A DNA stretch of 64,000 nt from Gnetum montanum (GCA_015680685.1 MNCI01006090.1:1-64000); one strand, 5' to 3'; counted from the stretch's first letter, positions 13,255-25,103 are shown. Program-made: numbers and translations. Notes: generated from the letters alone by a model not told the origin.

Positions 13255-13880
13255 AAAGGGTCATCACTTAGAAGCTAAATGCTCATCCCATCAAGACAAA
13301 TTCTAATAATATAAACTTGTAAATATTTAAGTGAAAAAAGGCATCGTAATTTGAAATAATGGTAAGATGCTCCTTTGAGTTCATAAGGTCTAGAGCCAAG
13401 CCTAACTACAAGCACTTAATCTAAAAGAGGTTAGGCTTTGGATTCAAAATATCATAGTTTATAGGACTAGAATTAATCCTCAAAGTAAAAACCATTTTCT
13501 TTATTTAAATGAAAAAAGTAAAAAAATGTTATCTTAAATATAATCAAACTATGAATACTATAGTACATTATCATCACTTGGAGCTTCAATGCTCATCATG
13601 CTAAGAAGGCTTCCCATGAGGGTCAATGGATGAACAAAAGCAAAGCCTCTAGGCATAAGCACCTTACCATTACTTCAAATAATGGTCCCTAAGTGCTATA
13701 GTATACTAAACATTAAACTATCAAAAATATGAATGGATAGCAACCATTTCTTAAGTAAATAATGAAAAAGCCTCACATCGTTTTTAAGTGGATGAGCTAA
13801 GGCTCAAACCTAGCCTTAAAACTTAAATGCATGCACTTTCCATTATTCCAAGTAATAGCTACTCATCATTTTCTATATAA
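13255..13880. repeat. Cluster of tRNA-derived SINE-like copies in both orientations
   Basis: A shared core reading TTGAAATAATGGTAAGATGC (an A-box-like segment) occurs on the plus strand at about 13350-13372, and in related form on the minus strand at about 13690-13665 and 13860-13835. B-box-like segments follow: GGTCTAGAGCC near 13390 (+) and GGTTTGAGCCT near 13815 (-), close to GGTTCGANNC after C-to-T decay. A shared tail, GATGAGCATT..GCT, appears near 13285 and 13585. They look like old Pol III SINE copies, jumbled by nested insertion. No functional tRNA is present. Confidence 0.45.
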
Positions 13881-15055
13881 ACATAATTAAAATTATTGGT
13901 TATTAAGTATTCAACATGTCAAGTTTCTAGTAATAATTGTTTTGGTTTTATTTCTCTATTATTTAAATGTTATTTTTCAATGAATATGATACTCTATTAT
14001 GGTTTATTATGTGATGAGTGTTTCAAAGCATTTTTACTTGCTTTAAAAAAATAATGGACTTTTCAAAGAACATTATATGCTCACTTTGGCTTCTTTCCTA
14101 GTTAGTGTTTTAAGAAATTCCCAACAAATTTGTTTGCCTTTCCTAGGAGCATTATGCAAAGGTTTAGGACTAGAACACCTCAATAAGTTTATTTTGAAAT
14201 GAAGCAACAATTATATGGAGAAGCTTCCGTGATATGTTGAAAAGAAAAACAAAGGATTTAGTTTAGAAATATGAGAAAAGAATGAGATACACTACCATCA
14301 TCATCTTATCCTTGTAATAGAATAATTTTGCTTGCATGAGTTAATATACATTATATGTTTGAAATTGAAATTTTATTACATTTGAAGACTTATGGCATCT
14401 ATTGGATAGATATTAGATTTTCATGGTAGAAAAACATAGACTTTAAAAATTGATCAAACATTAATGAGCACAACAAAAACAAATCAAATAATATTTTTAT
14501 TACAATATTTTTACATTATTTCAAATGGGTAGTCATAGCATAGAAAAGAAAAACATGCAACTTATTCTCAAGGGCTTATGATGTATACAACCTACAAGTG
14601 CACTCTTCTCTGATGAGTTAAATATATCTTTTACTTTTAATTCCTAGTTGATGCAAACTTAAGCAAAGTTTGTTGAAGGAACTCTAATACTTTACTAGAA
14701 TAGCACCTTAGAGATAATTAGCTTCTGCATCTAGCTTATTAGATCTAATGTGATATAAATAATATTGTTTCTTACCTTGTACATTAGATCACAATTGTGT
14801 TAGAACCTTCTCCTTGACTAACTAGCAAATATGCTTTGGATTTTACTACACTTTCTCCCAAGAAATATTTCATTTTCTCAACCATTTCATTTCTTAAAAA
14901 TAACAATTGTGGTATTGTGAATTCTTAAGAACTATTGTAGAGAAGTTGTATTGCCTTGAAATACACAAGCTATGAGTGTATACAATGAATTGACATAAGG
15001 CTTCTACTTCTAAAAATAATAAATCAAATTCATGTAATAACATTAAGTAAGGTAT
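13881..15055. other. AT-rich stretch, nothing recognised
   Basis: No motif, repeat pair or coding block could be supported here. Confidence 0.4.
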
Positions 15056-15900
15056 TTGCATCTTCCCCTATAGCTCATCAAGAAGAAAAGGTTTTGTGCT
15101 CTTTCAATATCTTTCCAAATTTTAACACTGAGTCGAGGTTCCAAATAGCACATCCATATAATATAGTAGGATAGATGATGGTTTGAAAATTTTGTATTCT
15201 AACCTTCTAAGCCTAGAGTCCTAAATTGTTGCACTTACTTTTGAAAGCATATAAAGCCTTAAAACCTCCTAATATTCTTTCTTTGATGTAATTTTCCCAC
15301 CTGTAATTATCCATATAAATGAGACTTAAATATTTAAAATAATTTACTATTTGGACATTAGTACCTCCAAAATGGAAGTTAAAACAACTATTTCTTGTAG
15401 TCTAGATCATCAATTTGGTTTTATCCACATTTATGTGAAGACTAGATGAGAAATAATAATTTTCTAAAATTTGCAACACACTTTGTATATCTTTTTCAAT
15501 AATGGAGATCAAGGCCACATCATTTATGTATAAAAGAAAATTCATTACTTGGGATCCAATTTTGATAACATGACTATCTTGCCTTTTACATAGCCATTCT
15601 TGCATTTCATCGATAAAGATCCAAAGAAAGAAAAAGTGGACAAGCTTGCTTAACTCCAATTTTGCTTTAGAATTAAAATTTTTGCTTTGAATTGTTGTCT
15701 ATAATTTCCATAATCACTTTTTCATATAATCATTAAGTTGCTACAACCAATGCTAAAAAGAGTCCAATTTTATGTAAGCACAACCAAAGATTTGTGCAAA
15801 CCATTGAACCATATGATTGTGCAAAATTAATAAAATAAAAAAATTTATTAGGCTTTTTTGCAAACTTCACATAGTGTTTGAGAGTAACTAAGTGATCAAT
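15056..15900 (-). mobile_element. Non-LTR reverse transcriptase fragment, YADD changed to YIND
   Basis: Minus-strand translation from 15900 shows IGVKQACPL (the GVKQGCPLSPTLF box), a frameshift, then IFIDEMQEWLCK and LLYINDVALISI, the catalytic palm box where YADD is expected but YIND is read. It continues with LHINVDKTKLMI, a WENYIKERILGGFKALYAFK block and YPTILYGCAIWNLDS near 15170-15110. This is the RT of an RTE- or Jockey-like LINE. Loss of one catalytic Asp plus frameshifts and stops mean it is dead. Confidence 0.8.
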
Positions 15901-16667
15901 AATGGAGTGATTTTATTTAAAACCGTCACTTCATGGATGATGGTGCTAAAATGGCCAGCCTTCTCATCGAAGGAGTTGATGACATGAAACATCTCCTCAA
16001 TAGGTATGGAAGGGATAGGTGCTATAAATACATCAATCAAACCCATACATTAGGTGTTTGCTTGAATGTACCCAGGCACCTGTCCACTTAGCCACTCCTA
16101 TGCTAGTATCACTTTACCAAACTTTAGGATGAGAGTATCTTTATGACATGCCCGTAAAAGTGGTATGGTGACATTAGTAGAGGTGGAAGGCCTTGTAAAG
16201 AAAAAACCAAAGTTTAGCATCAACATAATTAAGTTTAATAGCTAGATAAAGAAATAGAACAATTAGAATTTTTATAACCATGAAACATTACAAGCTGTAG
16301 CCTTTATGTTTACCTTTCCTCTTCTTCTTCCATGTGGTTTGGATGAGGGTCCTACCTATAAGGGTTTGATCCATGCTATCAGAGTCTCTCACCAGTTGTG
16401 AATCATCCCATCATCCTTACACTTATTTTATATAAATTTGAACCTTGAAGCATATGCCTCAAAATCCCCTATTGATACACAATAATTCTAATTTAAGGAA
16501 TCTTGATGAATTCATTTGAAGTAGTTTAAGACACTGCCAACATTTGATCATTGATGATCAAGCCTTGATCATTAACCTTGTACCTGCAAGAAGTTTGTAA
16601 AACTGAAGAAGTTAGAAAAGGTAGTGAAGACAAAAACATAAAAACATTACAATAATCATGCTTATCC
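15901..16667. other. Unassigned stretch with a possible minus-strand second exon
   Basis: On the minus strand, at about 16587, a pyrimidine-rich tract ends in TTCTTGCAG and is followed by a short open segment reading YKVNDQGLIINDQMLAVS. It could be a downstream exon of the open frame at 16668-17097. Otherwise nothing was recognised. Confidence 0.3.
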
Positions 16668-17097
16668 CTATAGACAATACACGGTGCTAGGCAGGTTCTA
16701 GAATAACACGTGGGCTCTATGTGCCACCATCAAAGTATTATCAGCATTATACTAACTATGCCCTGGCATCATCCAAATCTCTATGAGGTAATGTGGACTA
16801 ATAGCATCTACCACTCCTCCTACTAATGGCTTGTCAGTAATGAACCTGGCAACCAAGCTAGATGCCCAAGGCAACAAATACTCCACTATAGCCCTAGCCA
16901 CATCTATGGACAAGTGTGACCATAACATCACACTGAAGTTTTTTAGAATATAGGCAAGGAATTCTCTTTCCTCGAGCTAAAACCAGAGCGTAGCCTTCCC
17001 CAAAGGCATATCAGGAAGTGGGGTGTTGGTCTTGGGATGACCAATGTAGTACAAAATACCCATCAACACCACAATGATGAGGACAAGATTCAAGAAA
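16668..17097 (-). pseudogene. Decayed open frame of unknown function (about 140 codons)
   Basis: One minus-strand frame runs from about 17097 to 16668 with only three stops, each a TAG or TAA where Gln fits. It starts with a hydrophobic segment (FLNLVLIIVVLMGILYYIG), passes PLPDMPLGKATLWF and LEEREFLAYILKNFSVM, and ends near HRAHVLF.NLPSTVYC. I do not recognise the family. The long coherent frame in such decayed DNA, with a good splice acceptor downstream at about 16587, suggests a once-spliced gene, perhaps an element accessory gene. A host gene fragment is the alternative. Confidence 0.35.
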
Positions 17098-17121
17098 ACC
17101 CTACATGAAACAAAATAAAAG

Positions 17122-17398
17122 CATGATGACCAATTGAAATTAATTAGCAAGTTTGGAGAAAAAATCTAGTCAAAGGTGAAACTAGCCTCTATAAAAACCT
17201 CTAAGTTGTTTATCTAAATTAGCTTAAGGAATTTCACAAGAAAACATTATTACAACCTTGCATTATGATCAATTGGAATTACTTAGCAAATTTGGAAAAA
17301 ACATCTAGTCAGAGGTAAAATTAGCCTCTATAAAAAGCTTTAAGGTGTTTATCTAAGTTGGCTTAAGAAATTCCATAAAAGCATTATTACCATCTTTT
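17122..17398. repeat. Tandem duplication, 2 x about 139 bp
   Basis: Two adjacent copies (17122-17260 and 17261-17398) share CAATTGGAATT, TTAGCAA.TTTGGA, ATCTAGTCA.AGGT, AGCCTCTATAAAAA and GTTTATCTAA in the same order, with moderate divergence. It may be part of an untranslated tandem-repeat region of a large LTR element. Confidence 0.75.
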
Positions 17399-17459
17399 AT
17401 GGCCTCTTACTTCATATCCGAAATATTAAAGCTAGAAATTTATAGCCAAGACTAAGCCT

Positions 17460-17600
17460 TAGTCTAAACTATGCATAAATCTAGAAAAACATGCATAAAT
17501 TTAGAAAAAAGGCATATAATATATGCATAAACTTAGGAAAAAGCATTTAAACTATGCATAAATTTAAAAGCATTAAACTTAAAAAAGCATATAGCCATAA
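17460..17600. repeat. Short A-rich tandem repeat (ATGCATAAA-type)
   Basis: The word ATGCATAAAYTTAGAAAAA recurs about four times between 17469 and 17570 with small spacing changes. It is simple-sequence expansion of no evident function. Confidence 0.7.
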
Positions 17601-19180
17601 GCCTTCTAAAAATAGTTAATATTTTTCTTTTCTTAAAAAAAAATTTTAAAACATAAGTTTTACATGTTTATAAGAAAAAGCTACACATATCAATCACTTC
17701 CATCCCCAAAGTCATAATGTGCTACAACTATGATTTTGCTTTATCGACATAGCCATAACCAAAAATTTATCAAAAATTCATACAAGCTAAGATTTCAATA
17801 ATTCCACCATGGAAAGAATCTTGAAATCACAAGCTTTGTAGCCATAACCATTGCAAATAGGAATACATAGCCATTTTTACATGGAATATAAATGAAATTA
17901 GCACAAATCATAGTTGTCACCATTAAACCCCTTTCATGCAGGGTTGGTAAAGAATTTTCCAAAAATTCATTTAAGCTCCAAAAAAAGTGATTCCACTACC
18001 ATTTTAAAGGCTAAGTTGAGCCCTAGACACCTACACTTAGAAAAAATTTAGAACCATTACTGTTTATGTAGAAAAAATTCATCACATTAGAAAAAAATCT
18101 AAAAATGGCACAAAGCTCCTTTTAACATAGACTTAGTAAAAAATTCATGGAACATTTATTTTAGAGCCAACTAGAGTGGCTCCACATCCATTTGAAAGCT
18201 AAATCCAAGATATACCCAAACATAACTAATAAATAGTCAAAACCTCTACCATTTTCTTTGAAACGATTAGTGAACATACATGAAACTCTAAAAATAGCAT
18301 AGAAACCTAACTACATGACCTTAGGAAAATAGTCATAACTTAATCATTTCAAAGCCAAATAAAATAAAAAAATAGCTATTGGAAAGCTTAAACATAGTGC
18401 TACAAATTTATAACATTGAATTTTAAAAATATGTAGCCATTTTCTTAGGAAAAATGCAAAACATTGCTTGCTTTTTCTATGTAAAAAGTTAAAAAGCTAA
18501 AACTCAACTTAACATAGATAAAAACATAACCAAAATAGCTCAAATGATTGATACCCATTAGAAAACACACCAAAATAATAGGGTATGATTTTTTTGAAAT
18601 TTAATGTTGATGAATACTTTGAAAAAATGGCCATACCCCCAAAATTTTGGGAAAAAACATGAAAATAGCATGGTTAATTTTATAAATCAAGTCCACTAGA
18701 GAAAAAACAACAAAAAGACCATAGATCCATGTGATAACAGCCAAAATAAGAGGTTTGAGTTTGCCAAAATTTTGATTTACCCTCTCTATCAATGTATATC
18801 TAAGAAAAATGGCCCCACAAGTGGCAAGAAAAATAATAAAAATTACTTAAAAACTAATAAAATATAGGTAGAACTACCTACCTTGGAGTAGTGAAAAATG
18901 ATGCATGGATGGAGATAGGCCTAGGAAATTCTGATAGCTTCCTAGCATGCTTTTCTACCTTCTAGATCCTTAGATTCCCACTTTTCCTTCCATGTTGTTT
19001 CGGCATCATGGCAAGCTCAACACTGGGAGATTTTGAAGATGAGAAGGATGGAGGTTCTACGCTATGTGAAAGGAAGATGGAAGGCTTCCACACTGAGAAT
19101 GGGTTTCTTCTATCACAAAAATATCTACCAAAGCTCTCCTCCAATGCATAGTATGCAAGAATGTGAATTATGATTGAATA
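17601..19180. other. A-rich repetitive stretch, no gene
   Basis: Words such as AAAAATTCAT and TAGCCATAACC recur irregularly between 17750 and 18480, suggesting a degenerate tandem region. No period could be fixed by eye and no coding family was recognised. Confidence 0.35.
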
Positions 19181-20801
19181 CTACATCTAAACCTAAACAC
19201 CCACCTCTAAACCCTAGCTACTAATTTAGTGCACCATAACTCCAAGTGCACTGAAGTGTAAAGAGGGGAAACTTCCTTCAATGTTGATATTGGTGGAAAG
19301 TAGCTTCACTTTTCATATTTTAAAATTTTTGGATTGTAGGCCCCATCATCAACCTTCCATCTTAGTCAAAAATTGCATCAACACTAGGTTTTTCGTCCCT
19401 TAAGAACCTAAACAAATAACCAAGCCTTAAACTCCCATGCATCCACATTTAGTATACCATGCCTAGCATGGATAGATGTCTCTCACTTTGTAAAAACATT
19501 AAAACATAACTATTTTTCCCATTTTTAGTAACCAAGATTTGTTTTTTCTAACCCCACGCTTCCAAAATGGATGGAACATCAAGACAACTTGGGTTTCCAT
19601 GCTAGGGCAACACTGCCCAACATGGAACAAAGGGGGGTAATACCCATTCTTACCCGCAACACCCATCTAGCCTGAGATTAACCCTAAAGTGAATACCACA
19701 TGACCTAGGACCCCTCCAAGCATCTTTGGCAACACTAGAACCTCACCAAACCTAGTCAAAATTGGTCAAAACTAGTTGAAACCATGATATTTGGTGTTTC
19801 CATGCTAGGAGAAGCTTCATCCATGCTAAGCATCTCATCCCAAACGTGGATGAATGGGGGCAAGCTAAATATGACCTAACCTAAATTGACTACCTAGTAA
19901 CCATTTATGAAAGACCAATGACCTCTAGATCCGATTGGAATCCTCTAGAGCTTCTGAATGCTCCAAAATTAGTCAAATATGGCATAAAACTACTATCCCC
20001 TCTCATCCATGCTAGGTTCATCATGCCCAACATGGAAGAAAGGGGGGAGACTTCATGAGGAACTTAGGAGCCTTCAAACTACTGAATCTTGACACCTAGC
20101 ATTGACTATTAATGCTAACAACCTCGAAGGCTAACATGCATAGTTGACTGGTTGTTGATCTAGCCTAGATTTGACTTTCTTAGGTGAGGGAGACCTCTTC
20201 CATGATGAGAATCCTAGTCCAAGCATGGACAGAAAGGGGAAAGCCAAAACTATGGAATTTTGTATGAAATTAGACTCCCAGATGTAACCCAACCCTTATA
20301 GAAGCTACTAAACTTCCAAAAGTTACTTGAAATGATCAAAACTACCTCCTCTTGGTTCTCCATGTTGAAGGGGATTCTATCCACATTGAGCCTTCCACCC
20401 TCTCTCATAGCCTTCAAAATTATTGAATTTTGACCTTAGACGTTGATTACCAATGCTAGCAACCCTATAGACACTCATGCATAGCCAAAATTGACCATGA
20501 AAAGCTAAAAAATCCTTTCCTTCAATCTTCCATGCTAAGCATGGAAGCCCCAACATGAAGAAAAGGGGCAAAGCTCAAAAATTGCCTAATGACCCTTAAA
20601 ATGATCGAATTTTAACATTGGATTTTAGAAATCGACACTATCTACCTTAGAAGCTTGCATGTATAGCCAAAAATGATGGAAAATGGAAAAAGGTAGGGCT
20701 CCCTAGTTCCTCCATGCTAGGAATCACTTCCAACATGAAAGAAAGGGGGGAAATTTTGGGAAACTCCAAAATAGCCTTCATAGACCTTAAACAAACACTA
20801 G
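19181..20801. repeat. Degenerate tandem array, about 185 bp period, left half
   Basis: Units carry a partly palindromic CCATGCTAGG..CATGGA box, then a GAAAGGGGGG box, then a TGACC..TAGCATTGAC segment. The G-run box recurs near 19625, 19855, 20035, 20225, 20555 and 20735, mostly 175-235 bp apart with one double step. The array is interrupted at 20801 by LTR element E1 and resumes at 33883. The strand and function are unknown; it resembles the untranslated tandem arrays found inside large plant gypsy elements. Confidence 0.75.
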
Positions 20802-21722
20802 TGATGAGTGGCGAAGGTACCCCTACACTCAACCCTATGAATCATGAAGCATTCATGTGTGATCTGGTCGAATTCCAAGGACTCTATGTTCTCTAGCACA
20901 CTAGTCATCTAGGCAGTGAACCTTACCTTAAGGTCATTCATTGTCTTCCTAATTACACATGTGATGTACATGGTATGGTTAAGTGTAACTGAGGTATATG
21001 ATTTTTATGGTTTTAGGTTTTTAGGGGTTGTGGTGCTAAAATATAAAGGTAAGATGATTTAATACTATTGAGATCTAATGAATTAACTCATGTCTAACTA
21101 ATCCTAACATAAGCATTCGATCCCACTTGTTGTACACATCCTGAACCCACGTACCTGCTACTAGGATTAGCAAGCACTACGCTACTAGGAAAACTAAGCA
21201 ATAACACTGCTAGGGTTACCAAGAAAATATGTGTTATGGTTGAAGCCATCGTACTTACGTATTTAATCTATCTAGCTTATCTCACTTAATTAGCTTAATT
21301 ACTAAAAAAATATTGAATAACTGACTGAAAATATTAAATGGATAAATGAAACATTTAATCTATCTAGAATACTACAAGGTGTATCACAAAGTTTGTCTTT
21401 ATTACCACACATACTATCATGCTCATGTAGAATAGTGCTCGAATAAAGATCTGTGCACTTAATGACTCTTGCTGCAGGCACTTAGGAAAAATATTCTAAC
21501 TTTTAAATGAATAAACTACAAGAGCCCTACTACTACTTAGAAAACTAGATGCTATAAATGCAATTAGTGAGCATGTATTTATAGGCTAGGATAGATCCCT
21601 TGCATCAATAGGATTGCATCAATGCAATAGACTGCATTGACAGGGCCTAGTCGACAAGGCTACATCAATCCAACAGACTATGTTGATAGGGCCTAGTTAA
21701 CAAAACAAAACGAGACTCATCA
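20802..21722 (-). repeat. E1 3' LTR
   Basis: Direct repeat of 32928-33882: shared starts (GAAGGTACCCCTACACTCAACC), interior and end (GACTCATCA on the plus strand). On the minus strand it begins TGATGAGTC and ends near CTCATCA. The TATA box (TATTTATA on plus) is at 21576-21583. The U3 beyond it (21600-21712) holds repeated GGCCTAGT and TTGA(C/T)AGGG words. Confidence 0.93.
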
Positions 21723-21735
21723 TACCCCCATGACT
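21723..21735 (-). promoter_or_regulatory. E1 polypurine tract
   Basis: On the minus strand TCATGGGGGTA directly precedes the LTR start TGATGAGTC. The same tract precedes the LTRs of E2 (50925-50935) and E3 (38221-38231), which supports its role as the plus-strand primer. Confidence 0.8.
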
Positions 21736-21892
21736 AAATAAAAACTCATCCTCAAGTTCCTTACAAGACAAGAGAAAATAGATATTACATTACAAAAAAT
21801 TACATTATTTATGACACAAAATTGAACACCATGACATGATTCTTCAGAATAAGATAGCCCATTCTTTGATGATGTGAAGTTGGTGGAGAAGG

Positions 21893-24755
21893 TTAGATAG
21901 TCCCAGGTAGTGGTGGCTCCTAAGGTTCTGAGGGACCTTCACCAACTTCAAGCATGTGTGGTGGCCAAGGTAGTTGTGGCTATCATGCTATTTTTGCAAC
22001 TTTAGGAAGAAGGCAAAAAACATCCAACATTGCCTTCATTTTCTCTTCATTATTTATAGCATCATTCACGGTCCACGTAGCTTCATTGATGGGGGCCAGA
22101 ATTGGAATATCCCAAGGATAAGGCAAAATTGGAAACAACTCCTTAACATTGATAAACCAAGCTGCAAATTGCTTGTGCTCAATGTTGAATGCTCAAAGTG
22201 TATCTTGTAGCATCTAGTAGTCATTCATTCTTTTCGCCAAGTTCTCTATGACTAATGTTTGATTGGTAATTTTTTCCTTGAAAACCTCAAGTTTAGCATT
22301 TTCCATTGCAAGTTTCTGCTTGGTGTCTTTATGATTCTTCAACTCGACCATGTATAATAAGTACAAGCTGGCCACTTATTTAACAAGTTTAGACTATGAC
22401 CATCTAGAAATTAGCATTGCCAAGTTTTCATAGCAGAGATTGGATAGCTCCATGTATTTAGTCATCTTTTTAATCTCCAACTCCTTCATGTAGATTTTCA
22501 CCTTATTATAGGCATCAATCCCATCAACGATGGGCTGCCACATTTCTTTGCCTTTCTAGAGTTGCTAGAGGGATTCATTAGCCTTTACCTTCACTAGTTA
22601 GATATGTTTTTTATTCACCTCTTTCTCTAGGCCAACTTGGTCTTTGTAATGATTTTTTACTTTTTCAAAATTTAGAGCCTCATTTTTCCAGGTGGCAATC
22701 TCGATGGCTAATTTCTAGTGTAAGGCATGGACCTCCTCCATGGAGAGATTACAATTCTCTAGTACCAATCTTTTTAATTTGATTTTTACTCTAGTGAGCT
22801 ACTCCTACTAGTGATAGATAAATTCTTCTAACTATTTTTTTTTTACACATCAATGTTTTGCAGGCGATGGTTCTTTGTGGTCAAGGTCTCATTTTCTTGG
22901 CATGTTTGCATCAAGTCCCTTTGTACTGAATGAGTTTCTGCTTCTACTATGGACTAATTGAAGACATTTGTAACCATTTCTTCCTCAAATTACTTTAGTT
23001 ATTCTTGAAGCTATTGAAAAGCTTCATCTCATGTCAATGCAAGGTTCATACAAATAGGGTCAGTAATTCGAGCATGTAATTTGGAAACTTCTATAGCCAA
23101 GCATTTATTGTGTGCTTGAGTTATTTCAAGTTACCCTTATAAGATGAGGCACTTGCCCTTTGCCTCTAACAGCCCCGACTAGGTTGCAATGATGGTATTT
23201 GAAAAATCAAAGATATTTGAAATCAGTTACCTGGTTCCCACTAGTCAGTCTAGCAATTCTTCATGCTAGGCTATACTTAATCTCCCACTAATTATCCTTG
23301 TAGATTTCTACACATATCTTAGTATACAAAAATCTAGTTTAGGCATCTTAGGTGCATTTAATGCCTCAATAATTCAATTAGCAATGATCTCTATAGCTAT
23401 CTCTTGTCCTTAGTGCTGCAACACTAATACAGTTTCCTCCTCATCCTCCTCTAAGTGCACTGAAAAGGAAGTGACATTCCCAGAGATTTCTAGGAATAGG
23501 TGATGCTAAAAGATAGACATCATTACCTCTTGGGCATTTGGATTTGACCTTGTAGGAAATTTTGTTCATTTGGTAGAAAACATTAATCCACCTCCCTCCA
23601 TTTGGCTAATTGTGCAAGCCACTTCTCTGAGGTGACTCATGGCTGATTTTTACATAGATGGGTCTTCACCACTAGTTCCTACCTGCTACTCGCATGTTGC
23701 AAGAGCTACTCTTAGATTTTTTGCATGTGCTCAATTGTAGTGTGAGCATCTAGTGTTTACTTATGAGTAGGTGGTGAAAGTGGTCATTGCTACTCCTCTT
23801 CTATGGTTGTGCCAAGTGTCTTATCTTTCATCATCTCGACCCAAAAAGCATTAGGAGCATGCCTAAGTGTATCATTTTTGTAGTTGATTATCCCTATCCT
23901 TTTGCATAATTTTCTGATTAAGAAGGGGAAGGGAAAGGTTTTTCTTCCACATTCATTCTCCTTGAAGTGCTTCTCTATCTCTATATAGATTAGTTGTGGA
24001 AGATTTGTTGGAAATTTTCTACTTATAGCAACACATGCTTAGGTGGATGAGGTTGTCATCTTATTGGACCTCATCATTGGATTGAGGTGGTAGGATGCTA
24101 TCTTAAAATAGACTCACTTTGCTAGTGTGAGCGCATCAAAATCCTTGCAGTTAACCCCATAACACTATTGAGTCCACTCCTTCTTTGTTCTGGGATCAAC
24201 TTACATGGATAGCTTTGCCAATTGTGTTCTTGCATCTGGCAACCCAAGGGCCTACACAATGGCTTCTACTGAGTAAGACACTTGGATATTTAAATTTTTA
24301 TAATGGCTCCTACTTTCCTATTGTTCAAAAAGAGATATGTTTCTACCATGTACCACTCCCCACTGGAAGTGATGATTGGCCACATGGAAGAGGCTTGCAG
24401 TTGAGTTTTAACATCTTCTGGAGCTTGTTCAAGGAATGTCCTGAAATTCAGCTCTTGGAGAACTTAGCATTGGACCTCACAATTTCCAATTATGTAGAGG
24501 TAGGCTTGTGTAACTATGACTTCCAATTTGGGTACAGGGCCTAGCACCTTGCCTTGTTATGAATGTTTAGATGTAGTTTCTACTTCAAGAATCTATCAGA
24601 TAGATTCCACCTCAACCTCATCTCTAAGAGGTCCTATTGCATGGGTTGCCTCAACCTATTCTTGGCCATGTTCTTGTTAGCCCCTTCCTCCTTTGGGTTG
24701 TTTCCCATGGTTACGATGTTCCTTCCTCCTATGGTATCTTTGGTCTTGGTGCCAT
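21893..24755 (-). pseudogene. E1 additional ORF (aORF): transposon-protein-like domain plus coiled coil
   Basis: The frame starts at an ATG at 24755 (MAPRPKIP..) and ends at a TAA at 21893, about 950 codons with several stops and frameshifts. Around residue 128 is a SSGEWYMVETYLFLNNRK block. Near residues 250-300 is LPQLIYIEIEKHFKE followed by FPFPFLIRKLCKRIGI, the type of motif found in the Pfam 'putative plant transposon protein' family (recalled as PF20167). Residues about 640-780 form a Lys/Glu/Leu-rich coiled coil (MEEVHALH.KLAIEIATWKN). The product's role is unknown; it occupies the env-like position of Athila elements, but no signal peptide or fusion-type membrane segment was seen. The best relative is the aORF of E2. 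Confidence 0.75.
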
Positions 24756-24855
24756 CTATAATCACACATAACAATGGGTTAGCAAATATTATGTAACTTA
24801 GAATGACTAGAATACCTTATCTCATAGGGAGGTTACACTNTAACTAAGAGCTTAC
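24756..24855 (-). other. Putative 5'-leader intron ending at the E1 aORF start
   Basis: On the minus strand a donor-like AAAG|GTAAGC at 24855 is followed 100 bp later by GATTATAG directly against the ATG at 24755. E2 has the same arrangement. The single N at 24840 lies inside. Splicing here is inferred, not shown. Confidence 0.45.
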
Positions 24856-25000
24856 CTTTGATAACTATAGGATCAAAGAATGGGATGATTTTGATAAATA
24901 GTGCAAGAGTTATAGGCTCAAGGAGGTTCTGGGCTCTGAAAATTGCAAAAACTCTTTGGGTGTTATGGACCAAATGTGAAAAATTCAAAGTTCTCAACGG

Positions 25001-25103
25001 TATTTATACTATTTTTGCGTTGCATCGATAGGGCCTCGTTGACGAGGCCTAGTTAACATGGTCAACTGCGTTGACAGGGCCTAGTTAATGTAGTTGTTGA
25101 CCA
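25001..25103 (-). promoter_or_regulatory. E1 internal U3-like promoter upstream of the aORF
   Basis: On the plus strand TATTTATA (25001-25008) is followed by TTGCATCGATAGGGCCTCG, GACGAGGCCTAGTTAAC and GTTGACAGGGCCTAGTTAA. The same order (TATA box, then TTGCATC, then GACAGGGCCTAGT words) occurs in the U3 of both E1 LTRs (21576-21712 and 33709-33868). It lies about 250 bp upstream of the aORF ATG, so it looks like a second, LTR-derived promoter for the aORF. Confidence 0.65.

Noticed and set aside
24185-24544. Plus-strand open frame of 119 codons
   Set aside because: It is the shadow of the minus-strand aORF of E1, whose translation matches the E2 aORF.
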